64,000 nt of DNA from Vibrio tetraodonis (GTDB lineage Bacteria > Pseudomonadota > Gammaproteobacteria > Enterobacterales > Vibrionaceae): positions 62,001-126,000 of the forward strand of contig NZ_QLYY01000021.1 of the NCBI RefSeq assembly GCF_003350295.1, read 5' to 3'. Below the pieces are notes generated by a model that saw only the letters and a list, made by a program, of their open reading frames with translations, searched no databases and had not been told where the DNA came from. Below are positions 8,485-17,710 of the stretch, in pieces. A program made the position numbers and the translations under genes. Position 1 is the first letter of the stretch, and each line of letters opens with the position of its first letter.

Positions 8485-9282
8485 TCAAGACCCAATATTT
8501 GTGCTCTCAAATATCTTATCAGCCGATGCAGCGACAAACCCAGGATATAATTCACCATTACTCATAGGGTAGCGTTTAGCAAATTCATAAAAGCCGCCAG
8601 GGACTATCTGGGAGCCTTCTGTGAAAGATACTGGCACTTTATCTGCCATGGTCGAGGATTGCTCAAGTAAAACGTCTGGTGAGCCTTTTACCTCCCCGCC
8701 TGATTCATTAATTGTGAATCCAGCTTGGCGCAAATGATCGTTAACCTGTTTTGCTTCATCGAACGCAGTAAGTTGATTGACACTCACGGTAAAGTGGTTG
8801 GCTCCATAACCGTGAGCAGCAAGCCAAGAAGCGTATTCACTTTCTTTGGCAAGTTGTTGGTAATCTTCAAAGCTCAGTTGCCAAAGACGACCAGAAGATA
8901 AAAATTCGAAGCTTGTCAGTTTATCGGTATCAATCTGATCGACTAACTTCTTGACTATGTTCTGCAATTGAGGCGAGCACTCTTCTACTTTAAGCTCACT
9001 AATAAAGACTTTAGGTTGCTTAGGATCTGGGTGTTCGTAATGTTTCGCCACCAATTTTTTCGCCTCAAATTGGTAATCTCCACATGGGGTGTAACCAACA
9101 TCAATAAAGGGCTTGGCTATCACTTCCATACCAACGGGGCTTAAATTAAAAGTTCGCAGCGCGATATGGTCGTTAATCAGGAGCTCGCTTTCTTGCAATA
9201 ATTGATGAATTTTATCTGCTGAGGGGCACAAGCGCTGAATATAGTCATTCCATAACGACTGAAATAAAACATCTGGCGTCAT
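8485..9282 (-). CDS. DUF1338 protein (2-oxoadipate dioxygenase/decarboxylase-like)
   Basis: A 265-residue DUF1338 protein. Characterised members of the superfamily (HglS/YdcJ type) are Fe(II)-dependent enzymes of the vicinal-oxygen-chelate fold that turn 2-oxoadipate into 2-hydroxyglutarate in lysine breakdown. Candidate metal ligands are H39 in NDHIALRTF, H163 in GANHFTV and E233 in GGFYEFAKRYP. These follow the His-His-Glu order of that family. It is shorter than HglS (about 450), so the substrate may differ. Position at the end of the argD-astA-astD series suggests a link to amino-acid catabolism. A hairpin at 9319-9337 separates it from astD. Confidence 0.83.
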   Translation of the reverse strand: MTPDVLFQSLWNDYIQRLCPSADKIHQLLQESELLINDHIALRTFNLSPVGMEVIAKPFIDVGYTPCGDYQFEAKKLVAKHYEHPDPKQPKVFISELKVEECSPQLQNIVKKLVDQIDTDKLTSFEFLSSGRLWQLSFEDYQQLAKESEYASWLAAHGYGANHFTVSVNQLTAFDEAKQVNDHLRQAGFTINESGGEVKGSPDVLLEQSSTMADKVPVSFTEGSQIVPGGFYEFAKRYPMSNGELYPGFVAASADKIFESTNIGS

Positions 9283-9318
9283 AACGCCTCCTTGTCTAGT
9301 TTATTGGGTTGAGAGTCA

Positions 9319-9337
9319 GCTCGCTGGCTCAGCGAGC
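9319..9337 (-). other. Intercistronic hairpin between astD and DUF1338
   Basis: GCTCGCTG and CAGCGAGC form a perfect 8-bp stem with a 3-nt loop in the 89-bp gap. There is no T-run, so it looks more like an mRNA processing or stability element than a terminator. Confidence 0.5.
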
Positions 9338-9371
9338 CTCCCCTTTTCGCTAAAGGTGCTATATGTGCTAG

Positions 9372-10829
9372 TTATAACTCCACACCAGGACTCAGTGTTT
9401 CAGGTAACACGGTTTGATCGCCTTCCATCGAAGCCATTGGATAGGCACAATAATCAGCCGCATAATACGCACTTGGACGAAGGTTACCTGAAGCGCCAGG
9501 GCCGCCAAATGGCGCATCACCACTAGCCCCTGTTAACTGGCGGTTACGATTAACGATACCTGCGCGGATATGGTCGACAAAATATTCCCACTCACTATCA
9601 TCGGTGGAAACAAGCCCTGCGGATAAACCAAAGCGAGTATCATTAGCCAGCTCGACCGCTTTCTCTAGACCTTGGTATCGAACGACTTGCAGTAAAGGAC
9701 CAAAATACTCTTCATCTGGCAGCTGCGCAATTGGCGTGACGTCTATGATACCTGGAGTAACAAAAGCAGCCTCGCCTGCTTTAGCCTCTAACAAACTTTG
9801 ACCTCCAAGCTTAATCAGATTCGATTGAGCCTGAATAATAAAGTCGGCTGCCGCTTTTGAAATTTGTGGCCCCATAAAGGGTGCAGGCTGCGCAAAAGGT
9901 TGATCAACATGAATCTTTTGCGTTGATTCAATCAACTTAGCAACTAAGGCATCCCCTTTTTCCCCCATAGGAACATAAAGGCGACGTGCACAAGTACAGC
10001 GCTGGCCTGCGCTAATAAATGCCGACTGAATAATGGTGTATACGGTTGCATCTAAGTCGCCATATTGCTCAGAAATCACCATAGGGTTGTTGCCGCCCAT
10101 TTCTAAAGCCAGCATTTTGTCTGGTTGACCAGCAAACTGACGATGCAGGATATGACCGGTATTGGCACTACCCGTAAACAATACACCATCAATACCTTTG
10201 GATTCAGCCAATGCAACGCCTGTTTCTTTAGCACCTTGAACCAAGTTAATCACGCCGGCAGGTAGACCAGCTTGTTGCCATAACTTCATTGCGAACTCGC
10301 CTGTTAGTGGCGTTTGCTCAGATGGTTTAAATACCACAGTGTTACCAGCAAGTAGGGCTGGGACTATATGGCCATTTGGCAAATGACCAGGGAAGTTATA
10401 AGGACCAAATACCGCCATGACTCCCAAAGGACGATGACGCAAAACAATCTGGTTACCTGCCGCTTCACGTTGCGCTTCACCTGTGCGGTCATGATAAGCA
10501 CGAATTGAAATAGCGATTTTACCCGCCATCGCGGCCGCTTCCGTTCGGGTCTCCCACAAAGGCTTACCGGTTTCTTTAGCGATAATCTCTGCGATTTGCT
10601 CGCTGTTTTCTTTCACTTTCTCAGCAAAAGCAAGCACGATTGATTCACGCTCTGTATAGCTGCATTTTTTCCAGCTCACAAAAGCATTTCGAGCAGCACT
10701 GACCGCTGACTCAACCTGCTCGGGAGAAGCACTCTGTCCTTGCCAAATTACTTCGTTGTTGTAAGGGCTTATGGAATTTATTGCTGCACCATGCCCATCT
10801 AGCCACTCACCTGCAATCCAATGTGTCAT
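9372..10829 (-). CDS. astD: N-succinylglutamate 5-semialdehyde dehydrogenase AstD
   Basis: Fourth enzyme of the arginine succinyltransferase pathway. It oxidises N-succinylglutamate semialdehyde to N-succinylglutamate with NAD+. The 485-residue aldehyde dehydrogenase starts with THWIAGEWLDG. It shows the NAD-binding FTGSANTG, the general-base glutamate in LALEMGGNNP (about 244) and the catalytic cysteine C278 in SAGQRCTC. The stop of astA lies 17 bases upstream of the ATG, so astA and astD are co-transcribed. Length and motifs agree with E. coli AstD (492). Confidence 0.96.
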   Translation of the reverse strand: MTHWIAGEWLDGHGAAINSISPYNNEVIWQGQSASPEQVESAVSAARNAFVSWKKCSYTERESIVLAFAEKVKENSEQIAEIIAKETGKPLWETRTEAAAMAGKIAISIRAYHDRTGEAQREAAGNQIVLRHRPLGVMAVFGPYNFPGHLPNGHIVPALLAGNTVVFKPSEQTPLTGEFAMKLWQQAGLPAGVINLVQGAKETGVALAESKGIDGVLFTGSANTGHILHRQFAGQPDKMLALEMGGNNPMVISEQYGDLDATVYTIIQSAFISAGQRCTCARRLYVPMGEKGDALVAKLIESTQKIHVDQPFAQPAPFMGPQISKAAADFIIQAQSNLIKLGGQSLLEAKAGEAAFVTPGIIDVTPIAQLPDEEYFGPLLQVVRYQGLEKAVELANDTRFGLSAGLVSTDDSEWEYFVDHIRAGIVNRNRQLTGASGDAPFGGPGASGNLRPSAYYAADYCAYPMASMEGDQTVLPETLSPGVEL

Positions 10830-10846
10830 ATGATTATTCCTCTCAA

Positions 10847-11866
10847 TTACTGGGCCAACATGCGAACATAGTCACCTTGCTTGACTTGCAAAGCCTCAGC
10901 CGCTTCTGGGGATAAAATGACAGACTCAGAGGCCTGATCATATGCAGCCTTAGTCGCTACCGCTCTAAAATGCTCAAAAGAAGTATTTGAGATTAGGTAA
11001 TCCTGTGAGCTAGAGTGCTGCGCAATAGACACTTTTGCTCGGAATGAGTGGCGTACAGATTCGATATTGCGCACATCACACTCAACCGATGGGCCACCAT
11101 CGAAAATATCGACATAGTTGCGGCAAGTGAAACCTTCCTTTTCAAGTAAGCGAAGAGCAGGTTTGGTATTTTCGTGCACTTGACCTATGACCTCTTGGGC
11201 CTCTTTACTGAGCAAGTTAATGTAAATCGGCAGCTTAGGCATGAGATCGGCAATGAAGCCTTTTTTGCCAATACCGGTTAAGTAATCTGCCATAGTAAAG
11301 TCGATGGAGAAAAAGTGCTCTTGTAACCATTGCCAAAATGGTGAGTTACCTTCATCGTCAGACACCCCGCGCATTTCGGCAAATACGGTTTTAGAAAAAC
11401 GATGTGGGTGCTCGGCCATCATCAAAAACCGACACTTTGACATTAATCGACCATTCAATCCGCCGCGAAAGCTAGGTCTTAGGAATAAAGTACAAATCTC
11501 ACTGCAACCTGTGTAGTTGTTACCAAAAGTCAGCAGCTTTACAACATTATTGACCCCAAGTTTTGGCGATGAGTGAACTATGGTGCTGATATGATAAGAA
11601 TAAAATGGCACATCCCAACCGATGGAAGCTTCGATACCCGTACACCCTGCTACCTCACCACTCTTGCTATCAAACCCAACCATTAAATAGCCTTCATCAC
11701 CAGGCTCATTGACATTGGGTTTAGAAAAACTGTATTCAGAGTGTGTAATACGGTTGGTCAATAACTCTTCGTTGACCGGAAGTGATGTAAATCCATGTCC
11801 GGATTCGACGGCGCAAGTATGCAAAGCATCGTAGTCCGACATTGTTATCGGGCGAACAACTAGCAT
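10847..11866 (-). CDS. astA: Arginine N-succinyltransferase AstA
   Basis: First enzyme of the AST pathway. It transfers succinyl from succinyl-CoA to L-arginine. The 339-residue protein begins MLVVRPITMSDYDALHTCAVESG and carries the GNAT-like segments GCTGIEASIGWDVPFYSYH and LFLRPSFRGGLNGRLMSKCRFL. I chose the ATG at 11866 because AGGAGGGA stands 8 bases before it. A longer frame from 11887 would add seven residues with no family counterpart. A terminator-like hairpin stands between argD and astA, so astA-astD may have a partly separate promoter in 11867-12008. Confidence 0.96.
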   Translation of the reverse strand: MLVVRPITMSDYDALHTCAVESGHGFTSLPVNEELLTNRITHSEYSFSKPNVNEPGDEGYLMVGFDSKSGEVAGCTGIEASIGWDVPFYSYHISTIVHSSPKLGVNNVVKLLTFGNNYTGCSEICTLFLRPSFRGGLNGRLMSKCRFLMMAEHPHRFSKTVFAEMRGVSDDEGNSPFWQWLQEHFFSIDFTMADYLTGIGKKGFIADLMPKLPIYINLLSKEAQEVIGQVHENTKPALRLLEKEGFTCRNYVDIFDGGPSVECDVRNIESVRHSFRAKVSIAQHSSSQDYLISNTSFEHFRAVATKAAYDQASESVILSPEAAEALQVKQGDYVRMLAQ

Positions 11867-12008
11867 CGATATTCCCTCCTGATGCATAGGTCAGTGCCAC
11901 ATTCATCAAGATTTGGCTCATATCTAGCCAAATAGCATTCACAACAGGTTATAGGATTTAAGAGCCGAGGATCGTCTTAGTGTTGGGAATACCTAATGCG
12001 TGGAACTG

Positions 12009-12041
12009 AAAAAAGAAGATCGCCCCGCTAGGACGATCTTC
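12009..12041 (-). terminator. Terminator-like hairpin between argD and astA
   Basis: On the minus strand GAAGATCG and CGATCTTC form an 8-bp stem with an 11-nt loop, followed by six T residues. It lies 12-45 bases after the argD stop and about 140 bases before the astA start, so it should reduce read-through from argD into astAD. Confidence 0.75.
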
Positions 12042-12053
12042 CGTGTTTCTTAA

Positions 12054-13268
12054 TTATTTACTGAGTGTTGCTAGAGCTTTATCAAGCCTTGATAAACCCT
12101 CTTCAACTTCCTGCTTAGTGATGACCAAGGATGGTGTAAAGCGAACAACATTAGTACCCGCGACCAGCACCATCAAGCCTTCTTTACCAGCGGCAACCAA
12201 CACATCTCGCGCTCGACCTTGCCACTCGTCATTGAGCGCGGCACCGAGTAACAAACCTTTACCACGAACTTCAGCAAACATTTGATACTTTTCGTTGAGT
12301 TTGTTTAACCCTTCTCTAAACCATGTTTCGCGCTCTGCAACACCTTTGAGTGTTTCTGGGTCGCTGACAATATCGACCACAGCTTCAGCGACTGCACAAG
12401 CAAGTGGGTTACCCCCATAGGTTGAGCCGTGTGTACCGATTTTAAGATGTTCAGCAAGCTCTGCAGTGGTGAGCATAGCGCCAATTGGGAAACCGCCACC
12501 AAGTGATTTTGCTGTACTCAAAATATCTGGAGTGACACCAAGGCCTTGGTAGGCATAAAAGTGCCCTGTACGGCCATTACCCGTTTGTACCTCATCAAAA
12601 ATAAGTAGCGCATTGTGCTTATCACAGAGTTCACGAACCGTTTGTACAAACTCATCGGTTGGCGCGATGATACCCCCCTCTCCTTGAAGAGGCTCCATCA
12701 TAATCGCGCAAGTGCGATCTGAAATATGCGCCCGTAAAGTCTCGATATCGTTGTACGGCAAATGAGTCACATCACCGGGCTTGGGACCAAAACCATCAGA
12801 GTATGCTGCTTGTCCACCGACAGTAACGGTAAAGAAAGTTCGCCCATGAAAGCCTTGTTTAAAGGCGATAATTTCAGATTTCTCCGGGCCAAACTTATCT
12901 GCTGCATAGCGACGCGCAAGCTTAAGAGCGGCTTCGTTGGCTTCTGCGCCTGAGTTGGCATAAAACACTTTGTCGGCAAAGCTCACTTGGGTGAGTTTTT
13001 TTGCCAAACGCAGCGCTGGTTCGTTGGTCATAACATTACTTAAATGCCAAAGCTTTTGACCTTGCTCTGTTAGCGCATTCACCATAGCTGGATGACAATG
13101 TCCAAGACAGCTCACCGCAATACCACCTGCAAAGTCGATGTACTCTTTGCCTTGCTGATCCCAAACGCGTGCACCTTCACCTTTAACAGGCACCATTTCC
13201 ATCGGGTTATAACAAGGTACCATGACCTCATCAAACAAACCGCGTTCTACTTTACTTTCAACTGTCAT
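12054..13268 (-). CDS. argD: Acetylornithine/succinylornithine transaminase (ArgD/AstC)
   Basis: PLP-dependent class III aminotransferase that can serve in arginine synthesis (acetylornithine) and in the AST degradation route (succinylornithine). The 404-residue protein begins MTVESKVERGLFDEVMVPCYNP. It shows NSGAEANEAALKLARRYA, the FDEVQTGNGRTG aspartate loop, and the PLP lysine K254 in STAKSLGGGFPIG. The start at 13268 is preceded by GAGAGGGA. A longer frame from 13337 would add a cysteine-rich leader not seen in the family. It precedes astA on the same strand, which supports the catabolic role, but a single bifunctional enzyme is likely. Confidence 0.93.
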   Translation of the reverse strand: MTVESKVERGLFDEVMVPCYNPMEMVPVKGEGARVWDQQGKEYIDFAGGIAVSCLGHCHPAMVNALTEQGQKLWHLSNVMTNEPALRLAKKLTQVSFADKVFYANSGAEANEAALKLARRYAADKFGPEKSEIIAFKQGFHGRTFFTVTVGGQAAYSDGFGPKPGDVTHLPYNDIETLRAHISDRTCAIMMEPLQGEGGIIAPTDEFVQTVRELCDKHNALLIFDEVQTGNGRTGHFYAYQGLGVTPDILSTAKSLGGGFPIGAMLTTAELAEHLKIGTHGSTYGGNPLACAVAEAVVDIVSDPETLKGVAERETWFREGLNKLNEKYQMFAEVRGKGLLLGAALNDEWQGRARDVLVAAGKEGLMVLVAGTNVVRFTPSLVITKQEVEEGLSRLDKALATLSK

Positions 13269-13631
13269 TGCACATTCCCTCTCAATACCGCATGCCAGGC
13301 AATTTTTGCATCCTTGCCTTCTTATTAATGAAAGCACATTTTGTTTTGCATATGAGCAATTACGGCATTGTATTTACATTTAATTAACCATTTCAATAGT
13401 GAATTATTCTTTTTATCCAACCATGAAAAGGCAACTCCTCACTTTCATTGAGTATTTATGCACTAAGTCACTGCTTTTATGAAGCAATATATTCTTATAG
13501 CTAACATAAGCTGTCGTTAAACATGGTGATTACAGGCTTGAGGCATCAAAGCCCAAAGGGGCAACGAATAGTTTTTCACAACATATTCGCAGCATAAAAT
13601 ATGAAATAAATGTTAAAAAAAGTGATCGATA
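13269..13631. promoter_or_regulatory. argD upstream region with a possible ARG box
   Basis: A 363-bp A/T-rich gap between the argD start and the pabA stop. AGTGAATTATTCTTTTTA (13398-13415) resembles one half of an ArgR operator (consensus TGAAT-W4-ATTCA), with a weaker neighbour ATTTAATTAACCATTTCA just before it. The right arms are poor, so this is only a candidate. I see no coding sequence or RNA gene in the gap. Confidence 0.3.
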
Positions 13632-14237
13632 TCAGATTTTGCGAGAAGAGAAAGTGGCTGAGCAATCGAGAAAGTTAGCCAATAGCTCGTGGCCTTGCTC
13701 GGTTTTGATTGATTCAGGGTGAAACTGAACTGCTTCAATCGGCAGAGTTCTGTGTTGAAAACCCATGATTTCATCCATTGAACCATCTTCTCGCGTTGTC
13801 CATGCGGTCAGCTCGAAGCAATCAGGTAAGCTGTCATTTTTCACCACCAGCGAGTGGTAGCGAGTGACAGTGAGTGGGTTATTGAGTCGGGTAAATACGC
13901 TGCGGTTATTATGGCGAATAGCGGATGTTTTACCGTGCATCACCTGACGTGCGCGCACCACTTGCCCGCCAAACACTTGCGCTATAGCTTGATGGCCTAG
14001 GCACACGCCCAAAATAGGCAATTTACCTGCAAAATGCTCTATCGCGCTAAGTGAGATACCTGCTTCGTTCGGCGTGCATGGGCCTGGTGATATCACCAAA
14101 TGAGTGGGATTGAGCGCTTCAATCTCTTCAAGGCTAATTTGATCGTTACGCACCACCTTTACCTCTGCGCCCAACTCACAAAAGTACTGATACAAGTTGT
14201 AGGTAAAAGAGTCGTAGTTATCGATGATCAGCAGCAT
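13632..14237 (-). CDS. pabA: Aminodeoxychorismate synthase glutaminase subunit PabA
   Basis: Glutamine amidotransferase subunit that supplies ammonia to PabB for 4-amino-4-deoxychorismate in folate synthesis. The 201-residue class I GATase begins MLLIIDNYDSFTYNLYQYF. It has the oxyanion HLVISPGPCTPNEAG, the nucleophile C79 in GVCLGHQ, and the His-Glu pair in VQFHPES. TrpG is the close alternative, but there is no trp gene nearby and pabA sits beside argD in enterics too. I used the ATG at 14237; the longer frame to 14306 adds 23 residues with no match to the family. Confidence 0.9.
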   Translation of the reverse strand: MLLIIDNYDSFTYNLYQYFCELGAEVKVVRNDQISLEEIEALNPTHLVISPGPCTPNEAGISLSAIEHFAGKLPILGVCLGHQAIAQVFGGQVVRARQVMHGKTSAIRHNNRSVFTRLNNPLTVTRYHSLVVKNDSLPDCFELTAWTTREDGSMDEIMGFQHRTLPIEAVQFHPESIKTEQGHELLANFLDCSATFSSRKI

Positions 14238-14377
14238 AGCTCTTAAATGGTTTTGATAAATCGCATATATGAGGCGGTATTGTGCATTACCAAAGCCGAA
14301 AGGCAAGGATTAACTGAAACTAGATTCTTTTATTTAACCACGTAGCGAGCTCGACTTGGATGACTTGCCTGCCAATT

Positions 14378-15052
14378 TTATGCTCGGTAGCAGTATCCGA
14401 CCCCATAAATGGACTGAATAGGCTGGTAGTCTTGATTAATAATCTCAAACTTCTTGCGGATTTTCTTAATATGGCTGTCCACAGTTCTATCGCTGACGAT
14501 GCGGTGATCATCATAAATCTCAGCCATTAATTGCTGGCGATTAAACACTCGTTCAGGTTGGGTCACCATGGCATGAACAAGCTTAAACTCTATCGCCGTC
14601 AGCGCGATTTCTTGGCCACAAAATGTGGCTTTGAACGCATCGGGCTGCAAATGCAGCAAAGCGGCATCTGTAGCGGGCGATTCCAATCCTTGTGAGCGTC
14701 TGAGCACAGCTTTAACCCGAGCCACTACCTCCCTTGGGCTGTAGGGCTTACACATATAATCATCGGCGCCCAGCTCTAGGCCAAGTAAGCGATCAATTTC
14801 TTCCACTCTTGCGGTTAACATAATAATCGGCACATTGGAAAACTGACGTATGGCTTTGCAGATTTCAAGCCCATCTATACCCGGCAGCATTAAGTCCAAT
14901 AGCACCATAGCGGGTTGGTTGTCTTGCACCCAAGTGACTACCTGATCGCCGCTGTACATAGTGGTCGGACAATAGCCTGCATGTTCAATATAATCTGCCA
15001 GCAGATCGGCAAGTTTCACTTCATCTTCAACAATTAAAACCTGTTGCTTCAT
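14378..15052 (-). CDS. baeR: OmpR-family response regulator, BaeR-like
   Basis: A 224-residue response regulator. The receiver domain (1-118) has the acidic pair ED in VLIVEDEVKL, phospho-acceptor D53 in LLDLMLPG, and K in DDYMCKPYSPREVVARVK. The winged-helix output domain (about 125-222) ends SIYGVGYCYRA. The run EEIDRLLGLELGADDY and IYDDHRIVSDRTVDSHIKKIRKK follow E. coli BaeR closely, hence the name. BaeR controls envelope stress and efflux genes in E. coli; the target set here is unknown. Its ATG overlaps the kinase stop by 4 bases. Confidence 0.85.
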   Translation of the reverse strand: MKQQVLIVEDEVKLADLLADYIEHAGYCPTTMYSGDQVVTWVQDNQPAMVLLDLMLPGIDGLEICKAIRQFSNVPIIMLTARVEEIDRLLGLELGADDYMCKPYSPREVVARVKAVLRRSQGLESPATDAALLHLQPDAFKATFCGQEIALTAIEFKLVHAMVTQPERVFNRQQLMAEIYDDHRIVSDRTVDSHIKKIRKKFEIINQDYQPIQSIYGVGYCYRA

Positions 15053-16473
15053 GCTTTTCCCTTAGGAAGCCTTACCACCAATTTTAGTCCGCCTAATTCA
15101 CTGTAACTGGCACTGATTACACCGCCATGACGCTCAACAATGGCTTTAACAATCGATAAGCCAAGTCCAGAGCCGCCGCTGCTTCTGTCTCTTGAGCTAT
15201 CAACTCGATACAGACGCTCAAAGAGCAAGGGTAAAGATTCATCAGGCACTGCTGGCGCCGAGTCCTGCCATATCATTTCTACTACATCTTCCACAGCTTC
15301 TAATCTCACCCTTAATTTGCCTGGGCTATGGGTATATTTGAGTGAATTTGACAGAAGATTGTTTATCAGTTGATAGATACGCTCTAAATCGAGCAAGATA
15401 AGATCGTTTTCACCGAGCCCATTATCGAGTGATATTTGAATGCCTTTATCGCCGAAGGGCTGCTGATAGCGAGCGATGGCTTGCTCAACAATTGAAGCCA
15501 AACAAAGCGGCGACAGTTGGTATTCCTGCGCCGCAAGATCTTCAAGAGCAAGATAGTGAAGATCTTTCACTACATGGGTCAAACGCTGCAAATCTAATTT
15601 TAGCGAGTGAATACTCTCTTGGTTAAAGTCTCGGATACCATCTTCCATCGCTTCAAGTTCAGCTTGAAGGACACTAATTGGGGTGCGCAGCTCATGGGCA
15701 ATATCGGCTAGCCATTGCTTGCGCAGCTCCTCTTGCTGTTCAAGTAGGTTTTTTAAACGGTTAAAGTCCTGTGCTAAAAGGCCAAGTTCATCTTTTTGCT
15801 TGATCACCAATGGTAGTTGCGACTGGTTTTTAGCCAGTTTCTCCATCGCAAATCGCAACTTTTCAATCGGTCGAACAAAAGAGCTCGCAAGGGGTAACAC
15901 CAAAGAAGCAAAGCCCAAAATTACTAGGCCTGTAACAATAAATAACCCATGTTGCTGCGACTGAAGAAAAGCCACATCATTGTATTCTGTTAATGACTCT
16001 CTTGGTAAAAGACCGACATAACCCACTGTTTTGTTATCGAGTTGAATTGGTTTAAAACAGGGCTCGTGCTCATCATAGGCAATACCCGCTATTTGCTGCT
16101 TTTGCGCATCAAATAACAAGGTGCGATGAGTTATTTCACCGCTGTGACTATAGTAGTTAGAGGTTTCTTTCTCATCAGAGGATTCAGACAGAAAGTCATC
16201 AAGCACCTTTTGCCACAATTGGGGCTTATCCACAAAGTCCTGCCAGCTTCTATGATGGCGATAAAAACCTGCTAACTCAGGAATGAGCTTATCTATTTTG
16301 CTGATATCACGCTGGTTAACATAGCTTAAAAAGCCTCGGTCAACACTCCACTGCATCACACCGTACATAGACAGAGCAACAGACGTTGCGATAAGCACAA
16401 CAAACCAATACAGCTTCCAACGGATACTGGCAGACTTGCCCAAGGTGACTTTTTTCTGGGTTACTTGACTCAT
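15049..16473 (-). CDS. baeS: Membrane sensor histidine kinase, BaeS-like
   Basis: A 474-residue inner-membrane sensor kinase. TM1 (about 21-40) and TM2 (about 176-198) enclose a periplasmic sensor of about 135 residues. HAMP (199-250) follows, then the HisKA H-box LADIAHELRTPISVLQAELEAMEDG with H260. The ATPase has N box LINNLLSNSLKYTHSPG and GSGLGLSIVKAIVERHGG. It overlaps the regulator gene by 4 bases. The MEDGIRDFN stretch after the H-box is typical of BaeS. The signal is unknown. The gene is divergent from the exported metallo-beta-lactamase fold protein at 16633, so that gene may be a target. Confidence 0.85.
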   Translation of the reverse strand: MSQVTQKKVTLGKSASIRWKLYWFVVLIATSVALSMYGVMQWSVDRGFLSYVNQRDISKIDKLIPELAGFYRHHRSWQDFVDKPQLWQKVLDDFLSESSDEKETSNYYSHSGEITHRTLLFDAQKQQIAGIAYDEHEPCFKPIQLDNKTVGYVGLLPRESLTEYNDVAFLQSQQHGLFIVTGLVILGFASLVLPLASSFVRPIEKLRFAMEKLAKNQSQLPLVIKQKDELGLLAQDFNRLKNLLEQQEELRKQWLADIAHELRTPISVLQAELEAMEDGIRDFNQESIHSLKLDLQRLTHVVKDLHYLALEDLAAQEYQLSPLCLASIVEQAIARYQQPFGDKGIQISLDNGLGENDLILLDLERIYQLINNLLSNSLKYTHSPGKLRVRLEAVEDVVEMIWQDSAPAVPDESLPLLFERLYRVDSSRDRSSGGSGLGLSIVKAIVERHGGVISASYSELGGLKLVVRLPKGKA

Positions 16474-16632
16474 GCCCTTATCTTAACCCCGATATAAACA
16501 TCAACACCAGTATTGAATATGGACCAAATGATAACTTTCACATTACTTGCACATTTGCTCCTCACTGCGTGCACATTTAGCCTTTAGCTTTGTTCCCGTA
16601 TTAACAAATTAAACAATCAGAGGAACAGTCTT

Positions 16633-17574
16633 ATGCCAATGTTGAAAGTCATCTTAATGGTTATCGCTTTAGCAATACCAACGCTGAGCCATGCAGCGCA
16701 AAAGTGGCAACTTTTTTCACCGCCACCCAATCAGGCGACCTTAAACTCGGGAGAGGTCAAAGTGATTACTGGTGATCACTATAGGTTTCATGTATTGAAG
16801 GATAAAGGTGGCTATACGGCAAGCATCATTGAGAGCGCACTTGGCAGCATGCTGGTTGATACGGGCACACTAAAAAATCCGCAGTTTGGCGAAGACATCA
16901 ACACCTACCTAACACTGATTGGTAAGCCCGTAAGCGCCATTATTACTCATGAGCATTCGGATCACTACGGCAACCTAGATAAAATTGAGAAGATTGAAGT
17001 TATTTATGCCGAAGCCTATGTGGCTGCAGATCTAAACCAAAGTAAAAAATTTCAGGCCATTGCCAAAATGCCTGTTACAGCTCTAAAAGGAAAAACCAGC
17101 TTATATGGTTTGATCTATGATTTTCACACCATAGACAATACTGAAACCGATCATAATAGCTATTTTGCGATTGAAAGCGCGAAAGGGCTTTTCGTGGGTG
17201 ACTTACTCTATGTCGACGCTTATAACTATATTCGCGAGTACACTCCGCTTGATGATACAGATGAACTGACCAATTGGATAGAAACCCTTCAAGAGCTAAA
17301 GCTCAAGTACAGCGAGTACGACTATGTATTTGTTGGGCACAATGGCTATAGCGATAATATCCAAGCTCTCGCTGATCAAAATATTCATTATTTGTCTATT
17401 GCTCAGGCACTAATAAAAGGTAAGCAGCCGCTTCCTAATGGTAAAAAAGCCACCAATGTTACCCAAGTGGTCGCAGAAATATTTCGTTTGTTTCCGGACT
17501 ATAAAGGCAAGGGATTAGGCTTTGCACTTCCGGGCTCCTTTAGCGCTCAAGATCCCGGTGCGAAATGGTTCTAG
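16633..17574 (+). CDS. Exported metallo-beta-lactamase fold hydrolase
   Basis: A 313-residue protein with a signal peptide (1-21, ending TLSHAA) and an MBL fold. The zinc motif is HEHSDH (H106, H108, D110, H111) in SAIITHEHSDHYGNL. Likely further ligands are in TDHNSY, GDLLY and the late VGHNGYSDN. It resembles B3/hydrolase-type MBL proteins seen near envelope genes. The spacing and divergent position from baeS (159 bp gap) suggest control by that system, but no operator was recognised. Substrate unknown; calling it a beta-lactamase would go beyond the evidence. Confidence 0.85.
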   Translation: MPMLKVILMVIALAIPTLSHAAQKWQLFSPPPNQATLNSGEVKVITGDHYRFHVLKDKGGYTASIIESALGSMLVDTGTLKNPQFGEDINTYLTLIGKPVSAIITHEHSDHYGNLDKIEKIEVIYAEAYVAADLNQSKKFQAIAKMPVTALKGKTSLYGLIYDFHTIDNTETDHNSYFAIESAKGLFVGDLLYVDAYNYIREYTPLDDTDELTNWIETLQELKLKYSEYDYVFVGHNGYSDNIQALADQNIHYLSIAQALIKGKQPLPNGKKATNVTQVVAEIFRLFPDYKGKGLGFALPGSFSAQDPGAKWF

Positions 17575-17590
17575 ATTTGAGACTCTGCAC

Positions 17591-17615
17591 AATCATCGCC
17601 AATTTGGCGATGATT
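17591..17615. terminator. Perfect inverted repeat after the MBL gene
   Basis: AATCATCGCCAA and its complement meet around a single T, giving a hairpin of 11 bp with a 3-nt loop. It lies 16 bases after the stop. There is no T-run, so rho-independent termination is uncertain. Confidence 0.5.
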
Positions 17616-17710
17616 ACTCGATCGTTTATAGAATAATTACTACCCATTGATAATGCTTATCTCTATAATTTGCCACTTAGCAAAAAGTGGTAAATAAACG
17701 AGAACTATAA

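Noticed and set aside
13269..13337. Cysteine-containing N-terminal extension of ArgD
   Set aside because: The longer frame has no family match, while the ATG at 13268 has a good ribosome site and the expected N-terminus.
15140..15373. Opposite-strand open frames inside baeS and other genes
   Set aside because: They overlap well-supported genes on the other strand, have no ribosome site and give proteins of unlikely composition.
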